This document shows positions 51,481 through 60,104 of a stretch of 64,000 nt of DNA, one piece after another. Each line of letters starts with the position of its first letter. Positions within the stretch are counted from its first letter, which is position 1. The stretch is from contig BMSW01000013.1 in assembly GCA_014649355.1 (NCBI GenBank), forward strand, positions 124,001-188,000, read 5' to 3'. Under the pieces are notes generated by a model. It had not been told where the DNA came from and searched no databases. It saw nothing but the letters and a program-made list of their open reading frames with translations. The stretch is from Streptomyces althioticus (GTDB lineage: Bacteria; Actinomycetota; Actinomycetes; Streptomycetales; Streptomycetaceae). Made by a program: the position numbers and the translations under genes.

Positions 51481-52848
51481 TCAGCGGGGCAGCGCCCGCA
51501 GCATCAGCCGGCGGGGCCGCAGCGTGATGCCGATGCGGGGCCGGGGATCGGAGTCCGACGCGTGCTCGAAGCCGTACGCGTGGGCGACCACGGCGGTGAC
51601 GAGCGTGAGCTCCGCCATGGAGAAGTGGTCGCTGGGGCACTTGCGGTTGCCCACGCTGAACGGGCTCATCGCGTACTTGGGCACGTCCTTCGACCGCTCC
51701 GGGAGCCAGCGGTCCGGGTCGAAGTCCTCGTTCCGCTCGTACGACCGCCGGTCGCGCTGGACCGCGAACGGGCTGTAGATGAGGTCCGCACCCTTCGGAA
51801 TGCGGTAACCGCCGAGTTCTGTGTCGGCGACCGCGCGCCGGGTCAATATCCAGACGGCCGGATACAGCCGCAGGGTCTCCGTGACGACATTCGCGGTGTA
51901 CGTCAGCTTCCGCACGTCCTCGAATGCGACCGGGCGGTCGCCGACCACGGATTTCACCTCGTCGCGGATCTTGTCGCCGAGTTCCGGGTGCTCGGTGAGA
52001 ACCAGGAGGAGCGACATGATCGTGGAACCGACGGTTTCCGCGCCGGGGGTCAGGATGGCGATGACCTGATCATGGATCTCCTGCTCCCCGATGGGGTCGC
52101 CATTGTCGTCCTTCGCCTCCAGCAAAGCCGTCAGCAAATCGTCCGGCTTTTGACCGCTCGCCCGTCGGTCGGCCACGATCTCGTCGACCAGGACATGCAA
52201 ATCGGCCAGGGCGCGGTTGAATTCCCGATTGGCCGGAAGCGGAATCTTGTAGAGCGGTCCGAGCGGCACCACCATGCGCTGGTACATCCCCGCGAACAGG
52301 GTGGTGAGGTCGGCGCATATGCGGTCGGCGTGGGCGTCCATGTAGCCGCCGCGCATCAGGCAGCGGGCGGCGACCCGCACGGCCACGCGGAACGACTCGT
52401 ACGTGATGTCCAGCACCCCGTCCGCGTCCCGCCAGCGCTCCACGAGCGCGTAGGCCTCCTCCGCCATGATCGGACCGTAGGCGGGGATCGCGTCGAGCCG
52501 GAACGCCGGCTGGATGGTGCGCCGCTGGCGGCGGTGCAGCGGGCCGTTGGCGGTGGCCACGCCCTCCTTGCCGAGCAGGCTCTCCAGCGACTCCCACAGG
52601 GGCCCGGCGATGATGTAGTCCGGGCTGAGCGCCACCGCTCCGGTGAGGGCGGGGGTGGTGACGGCGTAGACCGTCTTGGGACCCAGTTTCAGGCGCACCA
52701 CGTCACCGTGGTCGCGCAGCTGGGACAGGAAGGCCAGCGGGTCGCGCACCAGGCGCCAGCCGTGACCGAGGAGCGGGACGGCACCGCCCGCCACGGGCGG
52801 CTCGGCCGTCGCGGCGGTGTCCTCCGGGCGTACGGACTCGACGGTCAT
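51481..52848 (-). CDS. cyp170A1: Cytochrome P450 CYP170A1-like, albaflavenone synthase (455 aa)
   Basis: Oxidises epi-isozizaene to albaflavenone in two steps. P450 motifs: I-helix region ILTPGAETVGSTIM, K-helix ETLR (TETLRLYPAVW) and the heme loop FSVGNRKCPSDHF. The unusual CPSD after the cysteine ligand (rather than CxG) is a feature of CYP170A1. In S. coelicolor this protein also has a second, terpene synthase activity; the acidic stretch DDLLTALLEAKDDNGD here could contain that metal site. ATG overlaps the synthase stop by four bases, so they form one operon. Confidence 0.93.
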   Translation of the reverse strand: MTVESVRPEDTAATAEPPVAGGAVPLLGHGWRLVRDPLAFLSQLRDHGDVVRLKLGPKTVYAVTTPALTGAVALSPDYIIAGPLWESLESLLGKEGVATANGPLHRRQRRTIQPAFRLDAIPAYGPIMAEEAYALVERWRDADGVLDITYESFRVAVRVAARCLMRGGYMDAHADRICADLTTLFAGMYQRMVVPLGPLYKIPLPANREFNRALADLHVLVDEIVADRRASGQKPDDLLTALLEAKDDNGDPIGEQEIHDQVIAILTPGAETVGSTIMSLLLVLTEHPELGDKIRDEVKSVVGDRPVAFEDVRKLTYTANVVTETLRLYPAVWILTRRAVADTELGGYRIPKGADLIYSPFAVQRDRRSYERNEDFDPDRWLPERSKDVPKYAMSPFSVGNRKCPSDHFSMAELTLVTAVVAHAYGFEHASDSDPRPRIGITLRPRRLMLRALPR

Positions 52849-53930
52849 TTCTCACCTTCCGTTGCGTTGTCGACGTACGGGGGCGTGGACCGGTCGTCCC
52901 AGCTGTCGACCCGGTACCGGCCGGACTCGTGGTGGAACCAGTAGACGGAACTGAACCAGTTCCGCATGTTGCCGACGCAGGCGCGTACGGCGGCGCTCGT
53001 CTCCTTTCCGCCCACCGTCCCGTCGTCGAGCCGGTCGGCGAACCGTAATGCCTCCTGTTCCGCGTCCAGGAATTCGCTGATGCATTCCTCGACGCGGCGC
53101 CGTACGTCGGCGATCGCCTCTTCGAGGGTCATTCCCTCGTGGGTGACGAGGCTGATGCCGAGATTGTGCACCTCGTTCCCAGCGATTTCCTTGGGCAGCG
53201 AACAGAGGTCGTTGTACCAGGCGGCGAATTCCTGACTGAGCAGCGCCGGTTTCCGATAGGCCGGGTTCTTCCGCACCGCGTCCGGGAGTTCGTACCCCGC
53301 GCTCGGTTCCAGAAGGTCCGTCCAGATCCAGTGCGCGAACGTGAGGCGGCGCAGTTCGAGGTATTCCTCGACGGTCGGGACGATGCCTTCGGTGCGGTTG
53401 TGGAACTCCCGGTCGTACGCCTCGATCACGGCGTGGAAGTGACGCGCGAAGCGCGCGTTCCAGGTGTCCGGAAGGAATGCGTGGAGCCGCCGCACGCTGT
53501 CGGCGAGGCCCGCGACCACGGGGTCCTGGTGGCCCAGGTGGTCACCGGGGCGGTCGAGGGCGCTGTGCAGCAGGTCCTTCAGCCGCCGCCAGGCGTCGGG
53601 CCGGCCGTGCACGATGTCGCGATCGTGACGGTCGTCCCAGACGAAGAACCAGGCGCTGTAGTCCGCTATCGCCTGGAGGACCTCGTCGGGCGCGCCGAGG
53701 TAGTAGCCCGCCATGAGGTCCGTGTAGCACAGGCCGTCGGCATATTCCTCCACCTTCTCCGGGGTCATGAGCCGCTTTTCGAGCAGCCATGCCCGGGTCT
53801 CCCTCTGGAGCTTCGGCCAATACGGGTGGAGTCGCCGGGGAAACGCCGCCTCGATCACCGGAAGAGACAGCGCCGGTGGAACTGCGATGGTGGTCGGTGT
53901 CGATGTGGAGCCGTGTGACAAAGCATGCAC
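52845..53930 (-). CDS. epi-Isozizaene synthase (361 aa)
   Basis: Class I sesquiterpene cyclase that turns farnesyl diphosphate into epi-isozizaene, precursor of the antibiotic albaflavenone. Metal motifs: DDRHD at residues 99-103 and NDLCSLPKE at about 240-248. The final region contains WFSSVYWFHHESGRY, with aromatic residues that line the pocket. GTG 53930 (VHALSHG) is preferred over ATG 53936. It gives 361 residues, the length of the S. coelicolor enzyme (EIZS, SCO5222), and it places AGAGGGG seven bases upstream. Strong similarity to that enzyme. Confidence 0.96.
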   Translation of the reverse strand: MHALSHGSTSTPTTIAVPPALSLPVIEAAFPRRLHPYWPKLQRETRAWLLEKRLMTPEKVEEYADGLCYTDLMAGYYLGAPDEVLQAIADYSAWFFVWDDRHDRDIVHGRPDAWRRLKDLLHSALDRPGDHLGHQDPVVAGLADSVRRLHAFLPDTWNARFARHFHAVIEAYDREFHNRTEGIVPTVEEYLELRRLTFAHWIWTDLLEPSAGYELPDAVRKNPAYRKPALLSQEFAAWYNDLCSLPKEIAGNEVHNLGISLVTHEGMTLEEAIADVRRRVEECISEFLDAEQEALRFADRLDDGTVGGKETSAAVRACVGNMRNWFSSVYWFHHESGRYRVDSWDDRSTPPYVDNATEGEK

Positions 53931-54080
53931 GAACATTCCCCTCTCAGCCGCCAGTTGAGCGCCCGCCCCCCGAGCCGGGCGTACGCCGTGCGTATCCCCG
54001 TACCTCCATTCAGCACCACAACTGACCGTTGTGGGAACGGATTTGCTTCTTTCACTACCTTTGGATGCGCACAGACGAAC

Positions 54081-54115
54081 GGCGCCCGTCCGGGATGTGC
54101 CGGATCGGGCGCCGT
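54081..54115. terminator. Terminator downstream of def
   Basis: Stem CGGCGCCCG / CGGGCGCCG with a 17-base loop, between the synthase promoter side and the def stop. Confidence 0.5.
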
Positions 54116-54146
54116 GCGCGGGATGTGATGGGAGCCGTGAAGGCGG

Positions 54147-54797
54147 TCAGTCGTTGGCGACCACGGGGTAGCGCGGCTCGTTCTCGGCCATCTGCTTGAG
54201 CGCGGCCTTACGCTCGCGCTTCGACAGACGGTCGATGTACAGGTAGCCGTACAGGTGGTCCGTCTCGTGCTGGAGGCAGCGCGCGAAGTACCCCGTCCCG
54301 CGTACCCGGATCGGGTTGCCCTTCTCGTCCTGACCGGTCACCTCGGCGTAGTCGGGCCGGGCCAGCGGCGCGTACGCGGTGGGCACCGACAGGCAGCCCT
54401 CGCTGCTGTCGTCCAGCCGGCGCCGCTCGGCGGGCAGTTCGACCAGCTTGGGGTTGCAGACCACGCCGACGTGGCGCACACCCTCGTCGTCGGGGCAGTC
54501 GTAGACGAAGACCTTCAGGTCGACACCGATCTGGTTGGCGGCCAGACCCACGCCCTCGGCGGTGCGCTGGCTGGCGAACATGTCGGCGACGAGCTGCTGG
54601 AACTCCTCGCCGAAGTCGGTGACGTCCTTGCACTCCTTGTGCAGCACCGGGTTGCCGACCACGGTGATCGGGCGCGAGGTGCCGCGCTCCCGCCACTCCG
54701 CCTCGCGCTTCTCGCAGTCCTCCGTGTCGATGACGTAGCCCTCGTCGTCGACGGGGAGCACGCCCGCGTGCTGCTGATCGGTGTCCTGCTGAGCCAT
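54147..54797 (-). CDS. def: Peptide deformylase Def (216 aa)
   Basis: Removes the formyl group from the N-terminus of new proteins. Catalytic motifs in order: GVGLAANQIG, EGCLSVP, and QHETDHLYG with the HExDH metal and acid residues. The N-terminus is about 25 residues longer than typical deformylase. ATG 54797 is used. One of several def copies usual in Streptomyces. Confidence 0.95.
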   Translation of the reverse strand: MAQQDTDQQHAGVLPVDDEGYVIDTEDCEKREAEWRERGTSRPITVVGNPVLHKECKDVTDFGEEFQQLVADMFASQRTAEGVGLAANQIGVDLKVFVYDCPDDEGVRHVGVVCNPKLVELPAERRRLDDSSEGCLSVPTAYAPLARPDYAEVTGQDEKGNPIRVRGTGYFARCLQHETDHLYGYLYIDRLSKRERKAALKQMAENEPRYPVVAND

Positions 54798-54944
54798 GAC
54801 CGACGTGTGCCTTCCTGAGATGACCGAGACTGCTGTGACAAGGGTAAGTGCAGCGCTCCTTCAAGGGGCGCGGGGCAGCGTCGACGTGCGGCTCCGCCGC
54901 GTGGGCGTGATCAGCCGCCACGGCCCCGCAGCCGACCGCGAGCC

Positions 54945-55925
54945 TCAACAAACCTCTTCGAGATCCCGCCAGTCCCGAGAGTCCGGACTGTCAGCAACCC
55001 ACCCGTCCAACAACCCCCGAACCAGAGAAGCCGGGGCAGCGATGCCGCACTCCCTCTCCGGCACCCACAACTGCCCGTCCGTCCGATGCCCCAACGGTCC
55101 GGGATGCCCCGGCTCACTGTGATCGTGCGGATCGAGGTGCTCCCCGTCACCCTCGTCCGACGGCATCCGCGACTCCGAGCACATCCGGCACAGCAGCCGC
55201 ACCGACGACGACCAGTCCTCGGCCGCGAAGCCGGCGTCGGAGGCGAGCTGTTCCAGCGCGTCCCGGTCGGCCTCGGACGCGGCCTCCAGCAGCACCACCC
55301 AGGTCGGCACCGGCGAGGGCGCCCACAACTCGATCTCGTCGAACACCGGGTAGGTGTGCCCGGCGGCGGTGCTCCGCTCGCCGTGCGGCACCCCGTCGTG
55401 CAGCACGACCTCGCCCCAGCGGCGCCCGGAGGACGGCAGGGGGATGGACAGCACCTCGATGCGGGCGGGGTCGAGCCGCCGCCCCCACACCACCTCGGCC
55501 TCCCCCTCCGGGGACAGCCGTACGGCCGCGCTGCCCAGGTCCATGCCGAGGGGCTCGCCCGAGTCGGTCGCGGGGCCAGGCACCTTCAGCCCGTACGCCT
55601 GCCAGGCGCGGCGGGCCAGCGGCCAGTCCTGGAGGGCGGTGGCCGCGATGCCCACGTTCCACCAGTCCGGGGCCCCGGTGTCGCGGTCGAGCAGGGCGAC
55701 GGCGCGCAGCCCGGCCGCGCGCGCCTGCTCCCAGTCGTGCCGGAACTTGTGCAGCAGCGCGAGGTTGAACCAGGACTCCGACAGCCAGGGCTCCAGGTCG
55801 GCGGCCCGGGTCAGCAGCGCGCCCGCGTCCTCGTACCGGCCGTCGCCGATGAGCGTGAACGCGCGGTCCGTGGCCTGCCGCCAGGAGGCGGAGGGCCGGT
55901 GACGTCCCTTGCCGAAGATCCTCAC
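54945..55925 (-). CDS. TPR-repeat protein (326 aa)
   Basis: N-terminal tetratricopeptide-like helices: ATDRAFTLIGDGRYEDAGALL, AADLEPWLSESWFNLALLHKF, HDWEQARAAGLRAVALLDR. Each has the W/L/G/Y/A/P pattern spaced about 34 residues. The C-terminal half is a beta-rich domain without a known name. GTG 55925 has AGGCGGG upstream and gives the first residues RIFGKG. Probably a scaffold or interaction protein. Confidence 0.75.
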   Translation of the reverse strand: MRIFGKGRHRPSASWRQATDRAFTLIGDGRYEDAGALLTRAADLEPWLSESWFNLALLHKFRHDWEQARAAGLRAVALLDRDTGAPDWWNVGIAATALQDWPLARRAWQAYGLKVPGPATDSGEPLGMDLGSAAVRLSPEGEAEVVWGRRLDPARIEVLSIPLPSSGRRWGEVVLHDGVPHGERSTAAGHTYPVFDEIELWAPSPVPTWVVLLEAASEADRDALEQLASDAGFAAEDWSSSVRLLCRMCSESRMPSDEGDGEHLDPHDHSEPGHPGPLGHRTDGQLWVPERECGIAAPASLVRGLLDGWVADSPDSRDWRDLEEVC

Positions 55926-56081
55926 GATTCCCGCCTGCCAGTTCCGTTCGGTGGGCCGGCCACAGCGATCGGCACCCCCGGACACCCTCTCCTTCGCATC
56001 CAACCACGTACGGCCGCGAGGGCGCTCATTACCCATGGGTTACCCAGCTCGGCCGGGAACCAGACCGCCCGGTCCGCCCTC

Positions 56082-57344
56082 TCACCACGACCGGTCCACC
56101 TGCTCACGCGTCCCCTCCGTGTCCCGGGACAGAACCCTGGCCAGGGCCTCGACGACCTCCGGCGCGTACTCCCCGGCGGCCCCCAGCCGCAGTTCCTCCA
56201 GCGCGGTCAGCGGCCCCCCGGGCCCTCCTTCCCTGCACTTCTCGTCGTACGCGTTCACCACCCGGACGATACGGGCGGCGAGCGGCTGCTCGGCGTGCGG
56301 GTCGGCCTGACGCTCGACGATCCCGGCGACCCGGGGGTCCACCCCGGTCTGCCGGACCACCGCGCCGCCCAGGAGCGCGATCCGCCGCTGCTCGGCGGGC
56401 GGCAGTCCGGCGGTGGCGCCCTCGGGCACCGGGTCGACAAGGCTGAGCTGCCCGATGTCGTGCATCAGCGCCGCGTACTCCAGCACGGTCAGCTCCGGCT
56501 CGGTCAGCCCGAGGTCCCGCCCCACCGCCTGGCTGAGCGCCGCGACCCGGCGCGAGTGCCCGTGCGGGGTGTACCCGGCGATCTCGGTGGCCCGCGCGAG
56601 GGATGCGATGGTCTGCCGGTAGGTGGCGCGCACCGCCGTGTACCTCCGGTGGGACAGCTGCGCGAGCAGCAGCGGCACGGAGAACACGGGCAGCGCCCAC
56701 AGCCCCACGACCGCCGCGCCCAGCGCCATCACCGCGCCGGTGGCGACGACGGCGGCGCCGATGCCGGGCACGGCCCGCAGCTCGTCGCGCAGCAGCGGCG
56801 GGAAGGGCCAGCCGGTGCGGGAGTGGGCCAGCGCGGCGGCGAGCACCGCGTCGCACAGCGCGGTCAGGGTCAGCAGGACGAGCAGCAGCAGCGCGTGTCC
56901 CGGCCCGCTGAAGTCCTCGAACGCGCCCCGGGCGTGCAGCGGGTGGAAGCACACGGCGACGAAGCCCACGGTCAGCACCCTGCGGGTCACCGGGTCCAGG
57001 GCGGGCCCGTCACCGCGCCCGACGTGCGGGACGCTGCCCAGCAGCGACGCGGCGAGCACCACGGTGACGACCTGGGCGGCGCCGTGCCCGGCGGGCCGCC
57101 CCGCGACCTCGCCGAGCAGTGCGTACGCCAGCGAGCCGGCCGCGGCCACCGGCGCGGGCTCCCGGATCCACCGGCCGCCCCGCCGGGTGAGTTCGCCGAC
57201 CGCGACGAGCGTGCCGAAGGCCAGGGCGGTGGAGCGGTCGTCCACGCCGTGGTACAGCGTCGTGCCCAGCGAGCCGGCCGCGAGGACGGCGGCGCACAGA
57301 TGCACGACGGTGTGCAGCGGGACGGTGTGCGCGCGGGGCCTCAC
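56082..57344 (-). CDS. Membrane protein with degenerate HD domain (420 aa)
   Basis: About eight hydrophobic helices in the first 210 residues (VVHLCAAVLAAGSLGTTLY, VAVGELTRRGG and further helices to LWALPVFSVPLLLAQLSH), then an HD-type phosphohydrolase domain (about 220-400). The metal-binding motif is HDIGQLSLVD and the first His is in HSRRVAALSQ. The GYP motif is missing and later ligands are unclear, so it may not cut c-di-GMP. GTG 57344 overlaps the preceding gene by four bases. It probably works with that protein. Confidence 0.8.
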   Translation of the reverse strand: MRPRAHTVPLHTVVHLCAAVLAAGSLGTTLYHGVDDRSTALAFGTLVAVGELTRRGGRWIREPAPVAAAGSLAYALLGEVAGRPAGHGAAQVVTVVLAASLLGSVPHVGRGDGPALDPVTRRVLTVGFVAVCFHPLHARGAFEDFSGPGHALLLLVLLTLTALCDAVLAAALAHSRTGWPFPPLLRDELRAVPGIGAAVVATGAVMALGAAVVGLWALPVFSVPLLLAQLSHRRYTAVRATYRQTIASLARATEIAGYTPHGHSRRVAALSQAVGRDLGLTEPELTVLEYAALMHDIGQLSLVDPVPEGATAGLPPAEQRRIALLGGAVVRQTGVDPRVAGIVERQADPHAEQPLAARIVRVVNAYDEKCREGGPGGPLTALEELRLGAAGEYAPEVVEALARVLSRDTEGTREQVDRSW

Positions 57345-58720
57345 CGGCGCGCCCCGGGACGGCCGGTGACGTGTCCGGCGGGACCGGGCACGGCCGTCCG
57401 CCGGGGCTCGTCGGCGGTCACCGCGGGGTGCCAGCCGGTGCGGCCGATCGCGGTGACGAGCGCCTTGACCATCCGCGGGTCGAAGTGCGTGCCCGCGCAC
57501 CGCTCGAGCTCCTCCAGCGCCACGGGCACCGGGCGCGCCCTGCTGTAGCTGCGGGTGGAGGTCATCGCGTCGAAGGCGTCGGCGACCGCGACCACCCGCG
57601 CGGACTCCGGGATCTGACCGCCCGCCAGCCCGTAGGGGTAGCCGGTGCCGTCGAGGCGCTCGTGGTGGTGCAGCACGGCGGCGCGGGCCTCGCCGAGGAA
57701 GGAGATGCCGCGCACCATCTCGTGCCCGTACTCGGGGTGCAGTTCGATGACCCGCCGCTCCTCGGGGGTGAGCGGGCCGTTCTTGGTGAGCAGCCGGGTG
57801 GGCACGCCGAGCTTGCCGACGTCGTGCAGGATGCCGGCGAAGCGCAGCGTCTCGACCCGGTCGTCGTCCATGCCGAGTTCGCGCGCGATCAGCATGGAGG
57901 CGCGGCCGACGCGCTCGCTGTGGCCGCGCGTGTAGCCGTCCTTGATGTCGACGGCCTGCACCAGCGCGCGGATCGTGGCCTGGTGGGCGGCGCGCTCCCG
58001 GTGGTACTGGGCGAACGCCCACCACGAGACGCCCATCGGCAGCAGCACCAGCAGCGCCGCGACCGGCCCGTAGGGGCTGCGCCACAGCAGGGCCATCATC
58101 AGTCCGGCCAGGCCGTGCACGGTGAGCGGTGCCAGGGAGCCGAGGAACAGCCGCCACCAGGCGGCCACGGGACGGCTGCGCGGCAGCCCGCCGGGGGCGG
58201 GCACCAGGACACCGCCGTCGAGCAGGGTGAGGACGAGGCAGAACGCCAGCACGGCGACGCCCGCCGTGGCGAGGGCGCCCGGCATGTCGCAGTGCGCCAC
58301 CGCGTCCCTGCCGCCGGTCTTCAGGTGCACCAGGCTGGCGGCCCACACGGCGACGACGAGCCGGCCCGTGCGCCACAGCCGGCGCGCGAGACGCGGGCCG
58401 TGCTCGACGGGCAGCAGCAGCGCCCCGGGCAGCGCCACGAGGGCGGCGGCGGTGGGCGGCAGCAGGAAGGCCCCGGCGAGCAGCACGGGGTGGAAGGCGC
58501 CTCCTGGGTGCGGTCCGGCGACGAGACGGGACCGGGCGAGGCGCTCGCAGCCCGCGTACAGGGCGGCGAGCAGGACGACCGGCCACCAGGGGACGCGCGG
58601 GTCGGGCAGGGAGGACAGCACCCCCGGCCGGGGAACGCCCGGCAGCGGGAGCAGACAGCACAGTCCCAGCAGGGTGACGCCGACGAGATACACCCGGGCC
58701 CGCGCCGGTAACGCCTCCAT
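57341..58720 (-). CDS. Membrane HD-GYP domain protein (459 aa)
   Basis: Membrane N-half with seven or so helices (residues about 1-250), then HD-GYP domain (about 250-440). The metal site is in HSERVGRASMLIAREL and ILHDVGKLGVP. It also has ELHPEYGHEM and HHHERLDGTGYPYGLAGGQIP, the GYP motif of c-di-GMP phosphodiesterases. All hallmark residues are intact. ATG 58720 has GGGAGGGG. It forms an operon with the following HD protein, an unusual tandem. It may act on cyclic di-GMP to influence development (inference). Confidence 0.88.
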   Translation of the reverse strand: MEALPARARVYLVGVTLLGLCCLLPLPGVPRPGVLSSLPDPRVPWWPVVLLAALYAGCERLARSRLVAGPHPGGAFHPVLLAGAFLLPPTAAALVALPGALLLPVEHGPRLARRLWRTGRLVVAVWAASLVHLKTGGRDAVAHCDMPGALATAGVAVLAFCLVLTLLDGGVLVPAPGGLPRSRPVAAWWRLFLGSLAPLTVHGLAGLMMALLWRSPYGPVAALLVLLPMGVSWWAFAQYHRERAAHQATIRALVQAVDIKDGYTRGHSERVGRASMLIARELGMDDDRVETLRFAGILHDVGKLGVPTRLLTKNGPLTPEERRVIELHPEYGHEMVRGISFLGEARAAVLHHHERLDGTGYPYGLAGGQIPESARVVAVADAFDAMTSTRSYSRARPVPVALEELERCAGTHFDPRMVKALVTAIGRTGWHPAVTADEPRRTAVPGPAGHVTGRPGARR

Positions 58721-58859
58721 GAGCCCCTCCCCCGACCGTGCCGCGCGCCTTCCGTCGCCCGCCGGCTTCTGGAGCCTAGGGCGGGGGAGGGCGCCGGCGC
58801 GGGCGTACCGCCCGCGGATTAGCACAATCGGGTGACGCGGCCCCGGGGGTGGGGAGGTG

Positions 58860-59162
58860 TCAGGACTCCTGCGGAGCGGCCGTGACGTCCTTCTCGGGCA
58901 CGTTGTGTCCGGAGCGGATCAGCTCGATGCGGCCCATGACCTTCGAGCGCAGGTCGCCCGGCACGTCGTCCTGCCCGCAGCACCGCTTCACGAGCTTCTT
59001 GACCGCCTGCTCCAGCCCGTACTTCTCCAGGCAGGGCGAGCACTCCTCGAAGTGGTGCTCGAACTTCTGGCAGTCGGCATCCGGCATCTCACGGTCGAGG
59101 AACTCGTAGAGATGATCGAGGATTTCGCTGCAATCCGTCTCGTGCGGCTCTCCGCAGCTCAT
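58860..59162 (-). CDS. rsrA: Redox anti-sigma factor RsrA (100 aa)
   Basis: Zinc-binding anti-sigma factor that releases SigR when disulfides form. All residues described for S. coelicolor RsrA are in place: Cys3, Cys11, Cys31, His37, Cys41, Cys44 (H-x3-C-x2-C ZAS motif: FEHHFEECSPC), Cys61 and Cys62. Oxidation links Cys11 with Cys44. ATG 59162 overlaps the sigR stop (ATGA), so the two are coupled. A 305-base gap follows its upstream partner only through sigR. Confidence 0.97.
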   Translation of the reverse strand: MSCGEPHETDCSEILDHLYEFLDREMPDADCQKFEHHFEECSPCLEKYGLEQAVKKLVKRCCGQDDVPGDLRSKVMGRIELIRSGHNVPEKDVTAAPQES

Positions 59163-59845
59163 GACCCCGAGCCTTTCGCTTCGTTCGACTCTCCGGCACC
59201 GGCCGGGACCAGTCCGCGCTCGCGGGCGTAGTCCTCGAGCATGCCGCGCAGCTGGCGACGTCCCCGGTGGAGGCGGGACATCACCGTTCCGATGGGTGTC
59301 CCCATGATGTCGGCGATCTCCTTGTAGGCAAAGCCCTCGACATCGGCGAGATAGACCGCGATGCGGAACTCCTCCGGGATCGCCTGCAGGGCTTCCTTCA
59401 CGTCCGAGTCCGGCAGGTGGTCCAGCGCCTGCGACTCGGCGGAGCGCAGACCCGTGGACATGTGCGACTCGGCGCGCGCGAGCTGCCAGTCCTCGATCTC
59501 CTCGGCCGCGGAGCGCTGGGGTTCGCGCTGCTTCTTGCGGTACGAGTTGATGAAGGTGTTGGTCAGGATCCGGTACAGCCACGCCTTGAGGTTGGTGCCC
59601 TCACGGAACTGGTGGAAGGACCCGTACGCCTTGGCGTAGGTCTCCTGCACCAGGTCCTCGGCGTCGGCCGGGTTGCGCGTCATGCGCAGCGCTGCCGAGT
59701 ACATCTGGTCGAGGAACTCGAGCGCGTCCCGTTCGAAGCGCGCGCTGCGCTCCGCGGTCGACTCCGCGCGCGTGTCGCCCTGGCCCTCGGGCTGCTCCGC
59801 CTGGCCGTGTTCGGTCCCTGCGTCGGTACCGGGAACCGGACCCAC
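59159..59845 (-). CDS. sigR: Thiol-stress sigma factor SigR (228 aa)
   Basis: ECF sigma factor that turns on thioredoxin, mycothiol and protease genes under disulfide stress. Region 2 (FLDQMYSAALRMTRNPADAEDLVQET, DAEDLVQETYAKAYGSF) and region 4 (IPEEFRIAVYLADVEGFAYKEIADIM, GTPIGTVMSRLHRGRRQLR). GTG 59845 marks the main SigR. An upstream in-frame ATG at 60010 gives SigR', exactly 55 residues longer, as in S. coelicolor, where the long form is unstable and made from promoter p2. RsrA inhibits it; p2 is autoactivated. Confidence 0.97.
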   Translation of the reverse strand: MGPVPGTDAGTEHGQAEQPEGQGDTRAESTAERSARFERDALEFLDQMYSAALRMTRNPADAEDLVQETYAKAYGSFHQFREGTNLKAWLYRILTNTFINSYRKKQREPQRSAAEEIEDWQLARAESHMSTGLRSAESQALDHLPDSDVKEALQAIPEEFRIAVYLADVEGFAYKEIADIMGTPIGTVMSRLHRGRRQLRGMLEDYARERGLVPAGAGESNEAKGSGS

Positions 59846-60010
59846 CTCCTCAAGTGTCGTCGTGAGACCGAGACCGGCCTCACCCGAATCGGAGGATAGA
59901 CGACGATCCGGTCCGCCCGCCGCCCGAATCGGGGCGGTCTTGGCCGCGTGCAGCACCGTCCAGTCGAGGTCGGCGCGGGCACTGCGGCTCGGGCAGAACG
60001 TGGAACCCAT
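59846..60010 (-). CDS. sigR: N-terminal extension of the unstable long form SigR'
   Basis: In-frame segment starting at ATG 60010 (MGSTFCPSRS). It adds exactly 55 residues to SigR. The extension lets the protein be degraded quickly in S. coelicolor, which makes the response transient. Translated from the p2 transcript. Confidence 0.8.
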
Positions 60011-60069
60011 GCGGTGGACTTCCTCTCCTACGGCGGCGGTGCCGTTCGACCGGCACGTACGCACCCCAC

Positions 60070-60096
60070 AACAGCGGGGACGGTCCACGCATTCCC
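60070..60096 (-). promoter_or_regulatory. sigRp2 promoter (SigR-dependent)
   Basis: On the minus strand GGGAAT (60096-60091), exactly 18 bases, then GTT (60072-60070): the SigR consensus GGGAAT-N18-GTT. Transcript start near 60063, upstream of the ATG of SigR'. Confidence 0.9.
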
Positions 60097-60104
60097 GGCG
60101 CTCC

